This document shows, piece by piece, positions 44,453-56,983 of a stretch of DNA of 64,000 nucleotides. Position 1 is the first letter of the stretch, and each line of letters opens with the position of its first letter. Origin of the DNA: Fusarium oxysporum f. sp. lycopersici 4287. Lineage: Eukaryota; Ascomycota; Sordariomycetes; Hypocreales; Nectriaceae. The translations under genes were made by a program, and so were the position numbers. The notes under the pieces were generated by a model. The model worked only from the letters and a program-made list of their open reading frames with translations, had not been told where the DNA came from and did not search any database. The stretch lies in assembly GCF_000149955.1 (NCBI RefSeq), contig NC_030995.1, forward strand, positions 1,054,001-1,118,000. Direction: 5' to 3'.

Positions 44453-47341
44453 CTAGCGACTCTCTACCGTCTTTGCAAAGAGGATATCAACAAAACACGT
44501 AACATAGCTGTGCCCCCCTTTACCAGCCTCGATATCGTTGGATAACTGAGTGCCAATATCGTTGGCGCCGAAATGCCCTATCGACTGCAGCTCGATACCT
44601 GCTGCAGCGGACGGTTTGGATATTGTTCTCTCAATTGTTATTGTGTCGACCTCAGAACCGTGACTTGGCTTTCTGGCAGCCGTCTCACCTCCTTCTTGTA
44701 CATCCACAGTAATCTCTTGGAACACCATGATGCCACCATATGATGGAGTTGCTTGCAGTGGCTCCTGTCGCGGGACGTATGTGCTCGATCCTTCCCCTGA
44801 GTCGATTGACTGCGTTCGTGCGTTAGTCCCTGGCGAGCAAAGGTTGATGGTCGAGCTGGACCTTGCCGAGTCATTTGATGATACAACGTGCCCAGATATT
44901 CTTGAGAGCGATTTTCCTCTAGTCCGTGTACTTCGAGTGGTCTCTGATCGCCCGAATGGCCACCGACTAGATAAGGAGGGGCTGATCTTATCCTGGGAGC
45001 CCTCTTGGCGCTTCGCCGTCTTCGCGATGTGGCCAAACTCCTGGTGTAGCCCTCGAGTAAACTCCTGATAGGACTGGGTCGATACTTGACGCATTCTGAA
45101 AAAGCTGAGGGGCACAAACTCGCAGTTGGGGCTTGATAATACCGAATGAATCGGAATCACTAGTCTCACAGCTATCATGGTTGCCTCCAATCGCTTCTCA
45201 TCCCCGCGACAAGGTATGCGGAATGCTGTTGATGTGAGAAGTGCATCCTCGAGCAAGGGCTCCTGTGTCGATTCGCGCAACTCTTTGATGGTATCTGCAA
45301 TCTGCCCAGCGAACTCAGCCTCTCGATCACTCCGTTGAGAGTCTTCCTTGCACTTCTCCACGATCTTGGATACTGGTACATTCTCGAACCTCCTGAGGTA
45401 GTGCATTTGCCAGTCTTCAAGATTCTCAAAGGGGAAGGGCATCGATGGGAGCAAATGGCGTGCGCCTTTTCTCACCAAGACTTCGAAGCCAGAACTGACA
45501 CGAGCTCGGACAGCAAAGAAGCCCAGGTGAGTTCCTTGGCGGATGTGATTGCGTTCGCTTGTATATGTAGGCCATTTCCCTCAGTTTTGTCTCAAAGTCG
45601 TGGGTTTTGATCTGCATACTCGATTTGATGAGGTCGCTGACTTGATGCAACTCGGCAAACCGATATCCCAGTGGATATCAGACGCTCAGTATCGCGAACC
45701 GACTCGGAACGGCGGACAAGGAACATCAGAGATCCGCGCCCATAGTCGTGGTTCTCCACATGTAGGCCCTTCTCCGTAATGTCCAGGCTGTTGTGGACTT
45801 CCTCGTTGGCGTCACTGCCTTCCAAGCCTGTCCCAGCATTTGATTGCTTGCGCAGTTGGGGCCGAGGCCGTCTACCGTTGGCACCTGTTGGCAGAATTTG
45901 ATCCCACAAAACTCCGATGGATGTCAAGTCCTCACGAAGTCTATCAGCTAGAGCAGCTGCGGCGAGACAGAAAAGCTCTCGGAATATCATGTCATAGCTG
46001 TCGATAGTCTCGCCATGTTCGCTCACAAGCTGGATGCCTCGTCGTCCATCTTTATGAGTACGGGAATGTGGAAGTTGTGACACATGTTGTCTCATTCCCC
46101 CAACAAGGCTCCATATCATGTTCCAATTTCTTGATGCTTGGTACATCCAATGGAACAGCGAGTGGCCGGTATTGAAACCCTCCTTGGCATTCTGCTATGT
46201 TCAGCATCATTTGCGACAACCTGGCCGGAGTCTAGTCTCACCTTTTCCAGGAAAGAATCAGTCACCACGGTGCTTGGGATGTATCCATCTGGGTCAACGA
46301 GAATCCTTCCTCCTTTATCGAAGACCGCTGCTGCAAGAGTGATCTGCTGGGCACGAAGGGCGGACCTTCTCATGTTCCTAGCTCGAAGAATAGCCGAAGT
46401 GGCAATGATGAAGCAGGCTCCTAATGACTTGTCTGTGTTAGCACTCCTTGCTCTTAGCATTACAAGAGACCTGAGCTTCCGTGTACTTACCAAGCAAATG
46501 ACAACAACAACCGTCCCTGTCCTCGATGGCTCGTTGCCGTTGGGCTTGATCCTCTTCAGTCGATAACGAGTGCCTACAGAAGCGCACCAATGCATCCCAG
46601 AAACAGCCCCGGCGAGGACAACGGCTGAGATGACTCGCTTCCACCATGCATTCGCCCACATCGCCCGAAACACGAAAAACATGGCCAATGCCACATTACT
46701 TGCAACAATGGCGATGATGGCCGATCCAATGACGTATGATGGTTGGTACACGCACGTATAGTTGTTGATGGAAGCATTGCCAAGGTAGTGCATACCGCAG
46801 ACCGCAGTCCCGCAGAGTACACCACCTGCGACAAGCCTCCACCATGAAACGACGTTGTTGGTGCCAACAGCCATGAAGGCAGCGAGAAGAACTATTATGG
46901 GGACGAAGAAAGATATAGCAGTGAAGCCGCTTGAATAGGCGACCTGCAATTCTGGCTGACCATCGGCGAGATCAATGGCTCTGTTTCCGATGAAGTGCTA
47001 TAGAAACAAAGCGATGGTAAGTTTAATCAGGGATTTTGAAACAAGACGCAACCTGACTTACCATACACCAGATAGATACTCCACCCATAGTAACTGCTGA
47101 GCTCATGAGCAGTAGGCTGTTTTGGTCAGGACCCTTGTGTGGAGAAATCTGGGGATTTGGTTATCAAGGCAGAGACATACTGATTGAACAGACCCCTTAA
47201 CCCGGTTCTTCGATTGATGAGCTCGAGAGTTGAACCGGCGCCGACCAGGCTGACGACATAACTCAGGGCAACGAACCCAGCATTGTAGCTCTGAGGCACG
47301 ATATGGCCTTGATACCGCTGGAGCAACTCTTCCGTAGACAT
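44453..47341 (-). CDS. MHYT-type integral membrane sensor, with two apparent +1 frameshifts
   Basis: Exons 47341-47181, 47116-47062, 46997-46491, 46427-46242 and 46191-44453 give about 881 aa if one extra base is ignored at 45666 and another at 45569. The start MSTEELLQRYQG precedes YNAGFVALSYVVSLVGAGST (TM1). WCMHFIGNRAI spans the second intron, followed by VLCGTAVCGMHYLGN and AGAVSGMHWCASVG. These Met-His pairs at membrane faces are the MHYT pattern, thought to bind a metal such as copper and sense a diatomic gas. After the last membrane segment comes a long cytosolic region (RAQQITLAAAVFDKGGRILV, GRGSLMFLVRR, YRFAELHQVSDLIKSS, HLGFFAVRARVSSGFEVLV) typical of the fungal family. No kinase or cyclase domain is attached. 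The 63-nt intron 46490-46428 is a multiple of three without stops. The frameshifts could be assembly errors or pseudogenisation. Confidence 0.8.
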
Positions 47342-50300
47342 GGTAGCAGGTACGTGGAAGAGCAACGACAAGTTGCTGCCGCCGTATTTGAGGAAAGCAA
47401 AGGTTTCAGACAAGACAGGAAAGTCATCTGGGACAACAGATGTTCTTAACTGACACCCGTATGCCAGGTAGCGAGGACGAGGACCTGGGGGCTGTTTCTG
47501 GTGGAGTTTGCCATATTGGCCTAGCCACTACGAATAAGCATTAACGACTTGACGTGAGCTGGCCGTCCACTCAGCAGCTGGGGTTTCTGGATTCAACACA
47601 AGGGAGAAGCCTGCATTCTGATTGCCACAAAGAGACAAGACGTGGACAATGAGATGCTTGGCGCTCAACCGAGAGCCAAAGGTGCTAGCTAGCAAGTGCG
47701 ATCTTTTTGATGGCCCCGAGTCTTGGACCAATGGAGCATGGTGGCCGCCCAGCTGTGGCTTGATGGCTTCCCTGCTTCATTAAGATAACGGCGCTAAGAC
47801 AAGCCATGGCTCCCGAATTTCGTACAACGGGCATTAAGTTCTAAAGATTAGTGCCGGAGGCTGTCAACATATCTCGCCAACCTGCTAGCGTGATCGAGTT
47901 GCTCCCTCGGGGATGACGAAGGGTTGGACAAGAGGCGAGAGCATAAAGTTGGCCTGAATATCGTCTTCTTAGTTCTAGACAAGGCGGAGCAATGTACTAG
48001 GTAGGTTCTGTACTGTATTGTAGCCAACATCCCTGGCGAGTCTGGATATGGAAAAGACATCGACATTTGCTACCATCAGATATTCGGAGCATTTTACCAG
48101 GTGCTTGGGACCAGTGCTGGATAGCCGATCATACTTTGTCTCCCCTGTCTGCCTTCCTGTCAGGGAAAAGCAAGCAAGGGGATAGAGAGCTGAGTGCAGG
48201 GGGGTGATAAGGCCCTAAGATGATTGGGAACAGACCTGCAGGGAGAGCGGGGAACACAGCACGGCATACCGTAGCTAGGTGTCTCACAGTACCTCGACCC
48301 TCGAGTTTCACACTTTGCGATTCGCTGAAACCGGAGTATTCGGGCTTGAAGTTGCAGGCTTGGCAAAGTATGTAAAAAAAGAGCTCATGCCGCTATTTGT
48401 TCACTTTCAGCTAGCATCGGCTGCATTGATGAGCATCAACGGCAAGGGCAAGGGCAAGGATAAGGGCACGGGTAAAAGAAGAAAAGATACAGATCATCCA
48501 GACCAAGCCAAAGGGCGATTGAGCAAACAGATCTGTCGCTTATCTTCCATTCCTTTAGCATTGTCGTTCCTAACAATGAAATGCTGAGCGAGGCACAAGT
48601 GTCTCCCTCTGAGCCGAACCCACGGGAACCTGCGCTGGAGACAAGCAACTAAGAGGATTCGGCTTTACCATGTTGTCGGGAAATTGCAAATGGTGATGAG
48701 AGGGAAATCTGAAGCGACAGGGATAAATGCCCTGCCCTGGATTGTATGTGTCTGTGTGGGTGGTCTGAGCTCGTTTATTGTTAAACTTTAGCGGCACAAC
48801 GTCGATCCAAGATCCTGATATCTGAGTACGGATATCGCAAGCTGGGATTCCTAGACTAGGTGGTCAGATCTCACCCGCAATTTGTTTTCCCTCTCATCAT
48901 TAGTCTCGTTCGCTACGGATTCCGGGGCATCGTGTTGCAGAATCCATTCGAGTCTTGATCTGCAAGCCAGTGGCTTGCGGAATTGATAAGCCAACATGTT
49001 ATGTTTGTGTCACTGTCTGTGTCTGTGCTGGTGTCTGTTGCCATGTTACCGAATTGAGGACAAGCTCAGCTGATAGCAGTTATAACACAACACAGCATGG
49101 TAATTAATTTGATTGCGTCTGTCTTGCGTAAGGTCGTTCTTGGAACACCTTTCGGAGAGGGGCGGAAGAGTCGGCCGGCCTTAGCCATCCAGAGAAATGT
49201 GTGTGCATTGGCATTGTCTGTCTATCTTTTGAAAGTTGCATGTGTTTTTGGCTTTGCCGACAGTGTTCACAGCAAGGTATGGGACCGACTTCATGATGCA
49301 ATTGCTTTTTCTTTGGTGTCCAGGTTTTCTCCATGCCCTCGATGGCCGCCATGCTTCAAAGCTCAGTGCTGCTGACACGATGCTCGACTCTCCCCCATCT
49401 ATTCTGCGTACGTTAAGCTTTTTGGTTTCGGTTCTCCCGCCGCGTCGTCACAGCCCGCCTCAACTATAAGCCTCGGTCTCACTCTAAGCACGGACGGGAG
49501 GGGACATGCGTTGCCATGAGGTAGTTGGGAGAATCCTCGGTACTCGGTACGTAGTTGAGATAGTGTCTGAGAGCCCAGATCTCCGACTGGAATGCAATAC
49601 CACCAACGCTCATTCGTTCAGTCTAATGAATCGCGTCAAGCTTTGTCCGGAAGGGAAACCCTTCACTTCCCTCTTGTCTTGCTCTCCCTGTTTGTAAACA
49701 CTAATCGCGAGATAGCCCTTCAGGCCTTCAAGGGTTTCAATGACTTGTCATGGCACGACTGGAGCAAGCTGACCATCATGCTATTGCATGTGAGTATGTA
49801 CTGTGGGGGGGGGGGGGGCACCATATTCTGGACCGTAACTGTTTGGTGTATTGTTTAAACGTAACGTAATAGTGTGGCCGGCCCGCTGTAACCGAGCGTT
49901 TTGCTTTGTCGTGATGCTGGCGACAATGAGGGCCCGGGAATATCTCACTTTAGCTGCAGCGCTAGGTTGTGTGATCCACAGAGTAAAATGTTTTTAAGAT
50001 GCTTCAACCAAGGTCTTTTGACGTTCCACATGTCTCCTCGTCCTATATACTGGCATCACCAGATTGATGCGTCTTACGCCAAATGCATATGCGATGACCA
50101 AGCCGGAAAGCCCCTGTGTCTTTACAGGCTCCGGGAGGCCTCAGGCTTGTTAATGATCGTAGCGTCGCTTATAGCCTTCCAAGATCCATCGGATAAGCGC
50201 ACGATCGAAGGGGACATTGAATGTGGATCTGGGAATTAGCTATCTGCTTCAGCTCGTCCGTCTGGCTAGTTAGGTGTTGGGCCTCGGGGCTAATAGCCGA

Positions 50301-50766
50301 CGCTTCTGCAAGGGGCAAACAGCACTCTGACATGGAGAGGCGCTCCCATTCGAGAGATGCATCCGTGATATGCAAACACAAGCGTAATCATGATGTTTTT
50401 AGTGTGCTCGAACCTCGTAATAGGAGAGTCCTTTACTCATTTAATTTGCCATGAACTGGTGGGTGGGTGTGCATGTGTGTGTGTGTGCGGTATATTCAAC
50501 CATTAAAAGTCAACCTTAGCCCCACTGGCCGATTTCCTTCAGCCATAGACAATCCGTCTCATTGGATCAAAATTCATCTTAACGGTAAACGTTGAGTTCA
50601 CCCGCAGCGTTCTCTCGAGCTTAAAGAAAGCCCGAGCAGGGTCCTCGTAGATTCGCCGATGGGGTGAAACGTAGCGCATGGAGCCAAGGGCGTGCGTGAT
50701 CTTTAATCACAGAGTCTTCTCACCTCCCGCCTCCAATCGTTCGGGTCCGTCCGCCAGTTTCCTTCA
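47342..50766. promoter_or_regulatory. 3.4-kb intergenic region upstream of the MHYT gene
   Basis: No credible coding region was seen. It contains a GGCAAG-type purine run near 48441-48475, a 14-G homopolymer at 49805-49818 and a (GT)n stretch near 50474-50487. The right part should hold the PPM2 3' end. Confidence 0.5.
49805..49818. repeat. G14 homopolymer
   Basis: Fourteen consecutive G, unusual in this base composition. Exact length may be unreliable. Confidence 0.9.
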
Positions 50767-53700
50767 TCAGTGCTGTTTGTGAAGCAGCTCGTCGGCGAGT
50801 CTTGTTAGGTAGAAATCGCGGATTTCAGATGGCAGACGGTCAAAGATCTTTACAATCCGGCTGATGTCTTGCCGTGCCTTCTCATACGCTGCCAGATCCC
50901 GGTTACCATACACATCTCGGCCTGTTGAATAACCGCTGTCCAGGTCACGAAAGAAAACATTGACCGCAACGCTGAGATCAGTGGTTGGGCTAGCGGTATG
51001 AAGCCACATCGCTGGAATAAACAGGAGATCACCCGGGTTAAGAATGGCTTCGTACGGATTGGTCGACACAAACTCCTGCTTGTCTAGGGCTGACAAAACA
51101 TCAAGACTTGAGCTTGAGGCACCCGGCGCAAATGCCAGGTTGTTAACGTCCGTTGGCGGCATGAGAACCATACGCTTTGATCCTTGGATCTGAGTATAGA
51201 CGTTTGCCATGACCTGAAGCCCTCGGTTGATTAGCCAAACGGGGCAGCTCATAATTTCCACGTTTACTCACGTCGTAGTGTAGCCACATCTTTGCTCGGC
51301 CGGATATCCTCAGCACGGAACTGAACATCCGATCCTTGATCAAACTAAGTTCTTCTGGCAACTGAAAGTCATCGGCAAGAGTTGGGAAGTCGTCTTGAAG
51401 ATTGGCTGGGGACTCCGTAGGCTTTGCTTCCGAGAGAGCTCGTAAATACACCGCTTCACCTCTAGCGGCTTTGGCCATGAACGACGAGAATGGTTCGGTA
51501 ACATAACGAAAGTTCTTGGAATTGAAATCCATCTTGCCTGTTGAGCTTTGGCATTCATGTACAACAATCTGATATCTCACATCAGTAGATGCGGCTAGGC
51601 TTGGGGTAAACTCGATGACAAACCTCTTTTGTCTGGCCTACGCGCTGGACCATGTACTCGGGGCTCCATTTAGCCACGCAGCTACCCAGGTCTAAGCTTT
51701 CAATAATGACTGGCTTTCTGTTCTCGACCAGTTGTTCAAAGTCCAATTTCGATTGTAGCTTGATTCTTGCAATCGACTTGATCGAGGGTTTGAGAGTAGG
51801 CTGGTGCCGTTCAATGGTGGTTGTTTGATGTGTAAGTTTAGGCGAATCCTGGTAGTTGATTGAGACTGGTTTACAGTTCGCCGGCTGGATATATGGCATT
51901 TCCGAGATAGCATTCGTAAGATCAACCTTGTAGACGCCAGTATCCCAGAATGTTCCCATGGAGAAACAGGTAGCTCCTCCACCCAAAACAACAAGCTCAG
52001 AGCCTGAAGAAACAGTCGCAGAGCCAACCATGAAAGGCAATTGCCCGACCTCATTTCTCAAGTCGACGTTGAATACTTCCAAGTGCCCATCTTTGACCGA
52101 AATGCAAGCCATAGATTGGCCTATGTGAGGATGGATATTGTCCCACACCACCGCATACGAAGTGCAAGGACTCCACGTCTGCTGTTTGGGCACCAAAGAC
52201 TGAAAGTGCCCTTGTATACCCATGAGAGTCAGGGACTATTTCAAAGTGAATGCGTGGCTATGTTTCTGTCAGCAAATTGAACATGATGCTCCTCAAGTCG
52301 GCAAACAGCCGACCCGTCTTGTGTGTATAGTCAACATACCACATCGGTTGAGACATTGATAGTCCAGAAATAAGCCTGCTCGTTGATTTTACCATATTTA
52401 CTTATTCCACCTGCCATCAGTCCCTGGAAAGTGCCATACTTGCTTCCAGGATTTGGTGAAGCAACGGCAATTGTTCCAAAAGTAGAGCTGGGTATGGCGC
52501 CGGTCACTGAACATTTGAGCCACCCTTTGACAGGGTGGAACACATAATAATCTGGCGAAATCTCGGAAGGTCCTGTCTTACCACCAAGAACAAGTGCAAG
52601 AGATGAGCCTGGTAAGTGAACAGCGCAGTGCCGGAACAGTGGTGCAGGGAGATCGAAGGTCTTTTCCCAACGGTTGGAGTCCTTCTTGAAGATCCAACAG
52701 TCATTGAGAGCCTTTGATGGAGAAGCCCGACCTCCAACAAGTAAAGTGCCAAGATGTCCAATGTCAACAGTTGCATGACAGAGTCTTGCAGTTGGTCCGG
52801 CAGGTGATATTTCCAGGGCCATACTGTCCTGTTGAAGGGAATAGATATCGCAGGAATCGAGTCTTGCTTTAATACCCATCCCCAAAGCGTTAACAAGATA
52901 TTTGTCTCCCTCTGGACTGGAAGCTATCAGTGGTGCACCAAACCGACGTTTGGGAGCACCCAACGAGCCTAACGAGGTCACATTTGCTTTGACATGCTTG
53001 TTGGAAACACCAACTTGACCACGTTGGCCCGCACCTCTTTCATCTCTATGATAAGCCGTAGCATGGAGCACGACATAGTGTCTTGAAAAGAGAATAAACT
53101 CCTCCCATTCATCGAAAGGTTCAACGTTATCAAGGGCAGCTCTCTCGGTCGAGTCAAGGAACAAATCGCTATTCCAGGCGTCCCAAAGGTCCCAGACATC
53201 GACGCTGCTCCAACCCCGTTCCTGAAAGCGATGGCGCTGGCTTTCTACGGTTGGATACTCGTCAACCGATTTTAGGGGTGTATTGAGTTTATTAAAATGC
53301 TTCAACATTGTGCTGGCAAAGGGGTGTTCAGGCCCATGGGGGAGAATCTGTTCCAGAAGACAGAACTCGGCTTGTTTTCAATCAGTTTAAGTTGAACCAT
53401 TTCAACAGAGACTTGGAGATTTCTTTACCTTGTCCAATAGAGCTAGCCCATTGAACCAGAGCATCGGCCGAGAATGTGTCCATGTAAGTTATGGATACTT
53501 CAGCAACAAACAACACAGAACATTCAGCCAAGTTCAAGAATGACTCGAGGCAGTTTCGAAGAGACTCCAGTTCCCTGAGATCACAGCCAATCTGGCAATA
53601 CTTGTCGCTACGGAGGAGTATCTGATCCGTGACTTTTTCGCTGATGGCCGGACTGTCACCCAGCAACTCATGTAGCTGCGGTGTTCCGAGAACAATAGCC

Positions 53701-54221
53701 CGCTTCTTCAGCATGAGATCCGGATAGTCGACATCGATAAATAGTGTGTTCTCGCAAGAGTCACCATAGCGATGGTACGACTGCCACGGAAGAACATCGC
53801 TGTGAACGTGTCTGAGCGTATACGTCTTGAGGGGAAGTGGGATAGTTGGTGACTCACCTTCCTGCTCCCAGGTTGATAACCACCTTCTTACGCCCTGGCT
53901 TCGGCGAGGTGACGAATTGGCGGACGATCACATCAATGACTCTGAGCCTTAGCCAGTAACCACGGTTGATGAGAGGGGCTCTTCGTTGGAACTTGTTCAC
54001 GAAGTAGCGGAAAAAGTGCAGTTCATCTGGGTAGTAGAGCCTTTCTACGCTCCGCTTGGAAACAATGCTACTGCTATTTGTCTACAGAAGTGTGAGTGTC
54101 GGCTCAGCATGTGAGTGGTTCGAGATGTGGTAATAAGTGGAAGACTTACTCCCATTATCAGGTCGTCCAGAGCTTGAGTTCTGGCCACTTTCGTGGACGG
54201 GGGGTTTCCTTTGGCCATCAT
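50767..54221 (-). CDS. PPM2: tRNA wybutosine-synthesising protein 4 (methyltransferase + kelch + JmjC), one apparent frameshift
   Basis: Seven exons (54221-54150, 54081-53858, 53799-53429, 53370-52340, 52257-51624, 51568-51272, 51213-50767) give about 1024 aa if one extra base at 52122 is ignored. The N-terminal third is a leucine-carboxyl-methyltransferase-like SAM domain: GTNSSSIVSKRSVERLY, VVINLGAGSDVLPWQSYHRY. The centre is a kelch-type propeller (VDIGHLGTLLVGGRASPSK, ALVLGGKTGPSEI, ELVVLGGGATCFSMGTFW). The C-terminus is a JmjC-like cupin with His-x-Asp in MWLHYDVMANVYTQ and a later His in LFIPAMWLHTASP. Yeast Ppm2/TYW4 methylates and methoxycarbonylates the side chain to complete wybutosine at position 37 of tRNA-Phe. 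An in-frame ATG at 54251 would add 10 residues. The frame breaks between CGGVGQYPSSH and GQSMACISV. The gene is divergent from ATG18. Confidence 0.9.
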
Positions 54222-55439
54222 GATGGGGCGATGCCAGCAACGCGAATCCAAGTGCCCAAGATATGCAGAAGATCCTATCTGTTAATCTGGCAGCAAAATG
54301 TCATTTGCCGAATATGGGTAGATGCCAAGGATACAAATGTCAAGACATCCATGGATGGAATCAATGTAAAGAAAGAATTGTTAGTGAATTGTGCCCGTAG
54401 TAATGCTCTTTTAGGTCTAGCGTGAGGTGAGCATGTAGGAAACGTCCAGGGCACCTACCTAGCGTTGCACCGCTATCATGATAACGATTGGTGACATGCG
54501 AAAAATCGACGTCACACGCCAAAAAAGGCATCAGGATGACCAGGCTGCCTAGCATTGTGATCTCAACTAAAGGCAAGGCCGTCTTGATGTTCTTTTTAGA
54601 TATATCAGGCGCCAATTGATCCTCTCTACTGATTACGTGCTCTTAAAAACAAATATAATTGCGCTTCTCTCACTCCATCACTTTTACTGTTCCTAATTCT
54701 GTGGTTTCGATCTGCTTACAGCAAGGTGCCTGTTGGGTGATTGACTTTGGCGGTTGGTAGCGCAGTTCCCTACAGGGAATTAGTGCATGTGAAGCTTCCC
54801 CTCTTCCAGCTCCAGTTCGTCTCTCCACCGTGGAAGTTAAGGTTTGATGGAAGTATTGGATAGACGCACGGTATGCGTACTATAGGTAGTAGCTTCCCCC
54901 CAGTCTCACCGTCCTCTATCAACACCATTGCTCCCAATTCGTATCAAACCGTGAGCTTTGACTATTGCATATCGGCCTGGACCGCTTCGATCTGGGTACG
55001 CAAGGTAGCTCACGCTTACACTCACACTCGCAGTCATCACTGTTCGCCTATTGTCGTTTGCGGTCACCTGAACGGCGTCCCCCCACCGACGCCATCCATT
55101 GACTGTTGCAGCCCGCTCCGCGGACGGTCATTCCCAACCTCTTGATCACAACCAAAGTTGTCAACCTAGCCTCGAGAGTCGCGTACTCGTGTCATGTTGA
55201 GCAATCTGCATTAACATACGCTGCAAGGTACCGACCAACCTGTACTTGTTCGCCGGCTGCCTCTGTCGCATCGCTTTCCCCTTCGCGCCCGGACAATCGA
55301 TATCGCAAAGCAAAGCAAAGCAAATCAAATCTAGCTCCTAGGCTCGGTCCTATCTTACCAGCCGAAATCGCATACGATACGCCTCGCAGAGCAATCGGAT
55401 TTGTCCCAACTGGGTTTCTCGGACATATAGATACACGCC
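54222..55439. promoter_or_regulatory. Divergent intergenic region PPM2 / ATG18
   Basis: About 1.2 kb holding both promoters. The right half is C/T-rich and contains an (AAAGC)n-like run at 55307-55325. No gene was recognised. Confidence 0.55.
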
Positions 55440-56983
55440 ATGGCTACTCCCACCCTCAATTTCATCACTTTCAATCAAGACCACAGCTGTCTTGCTGTTG
55501 GTATGGCCGCCTACCTCCTTGGCTTTGTGTGGCTGTAGCTAACTGCGCTTCTTCTTCGTAGGTACCTCCAAGGGCTTTCGCATCTACCATACCGATCCTT
55601 TCTCTCGAATCTTCAGCAGCGACGATGGCAACATTGCTATTATCGAGATGCTGTTCTCTACCTCCCTCGTCGCTCTCATTCTTTCTCCTCGCCATCTCAT
55701 AATTCAGAATACTAAGGTACCGGAACTCTTATTGTCAAAGGGGATTGCATTGCTCACAAATGTACTAGAGAGCATCTGTCATTTGCGAACTTACCTTTCC
55801 CTCGGCCGTCCTAGCTGTCCGATTGAACCGAAAGCGCCTGGCGGTGGTTCTTGAGGATGAAATATATCTCTACGATATCAGCAACATGAGCCTCCTGCAT
55901 ACGATCCCGACTTCGCCAAACCCTTCTGCTATATGCGCCCTCTCACCTTCCTCCGAGAATTGTTTCATCGCCTATCCGCTGCCCAAGCCTCGAGAGGATC
56001 CCGATGCCCGTCGGCCTGCTCACGCGCCTCCTCACTCGGCCTTTGTTGCGCCTACATCAGGCGAAGTATTGGTCTTCGATACTCTTACCCTGAAAGCTGT
56101 GAACGTCATCGAGGCGCATCGCTCGCCGTTATGCTGCATCTGTCTCAATAATGAGGGTACTCTGCTCGCTACAGCCAGCGAGACAGGCACTATCATTCGC
56201 GTCTTTTCGGTACCAAAGGGCCAAAAGCTATATCAATTTCGACGTGGAACCTACCCATCCACTATATACAGCATGTCATTTAATCTGAGCTCGACGCTAT
56301 TGTGTGTCTCTTCGACTTCAGATACGGTTCATATCTTCCGACTTGGAGCCCCTCCAGGAAATAATACACCGGCTGGGGCGCCCATTGAATCCCCGGGCTC
56401 ACAGCGACAGGATCGTTGGTCTCGAGCAAGGAGCTTCGATGACCCCGAGTCCCCAGGCACCAGTGCAGGGGACTCGCCCAAGAACGAATCTTCTGATGTC
56501 GTTTCGTCTGGAAATGGCGCAGGCAGCAGCAACAGCGCAGGTCATACAAGACAGAGTGGCTCGTTCAGTAGTATGCTCCGTCGCTCTTCTCAAATAATGG
56601 GCCGAGGAGTTGCTGGTGTCATGGGGTCCTACCTACCTCAATCCGTAACAGAAATGTGGGAGCCTCTACGCGATTTCGCTTATATCAAGATACCAAAATC
56701 TACAGTCCCTTCGGGGACTTCAAGGGCCCTGCGTGATGCTCCAGGAGGTCCCTTACGAAGCGTTGTAGCGATGAGTAGTAGCAGTCCTCAAGTAATGGTT
56801 GTCACTAGCGATGGCGGCTTTTACGTTTACAATATTGACATGGAACATGGCGGAGAGGGTTACCTGGTCAGGCAATTCTCGTAAGTACTCCTCCAACGCT
56901 CAAAAGACAGATGTGCTAATTATCGATATCAAAGTGTCCTGGAAGGTGACGATAAAAGCGATGCTTCAGGTTATGGAAACTAG
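55440..56983 (+). CDS. ATG18: Autophagy PROPPIN Atg18
   Basis: Exons 55440-55500, 55562-55716, 55769-56880 and 56935-56983 give 458 aa. The N-terminus [20 protein letters not shown] and the exon 3 start [17 protein letters not shown] rebuild the known Atg18 beta-propeller. The phosphoinositide-binding FRRG motif is at residues 229-232 ([14 protein letters not shown]). A Ser/Gly-rich loop of about 80 residues (about 268-345) sits between blades, where yeast Atg18 also has an insertion. Atg18 binds PI3P and PI(3,5)P2, works with Atg2 in lipid transfer to the growing autophagosome, and controls vacuole shape. The last exon codes for only 16 residues, ending [12 protein letters not shown]. All junctions are canonical. 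The acceptor TACTAG at 55768 was chosen because only it restores the conserved [12 protein letters not shown]. Confidence 0.95.
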
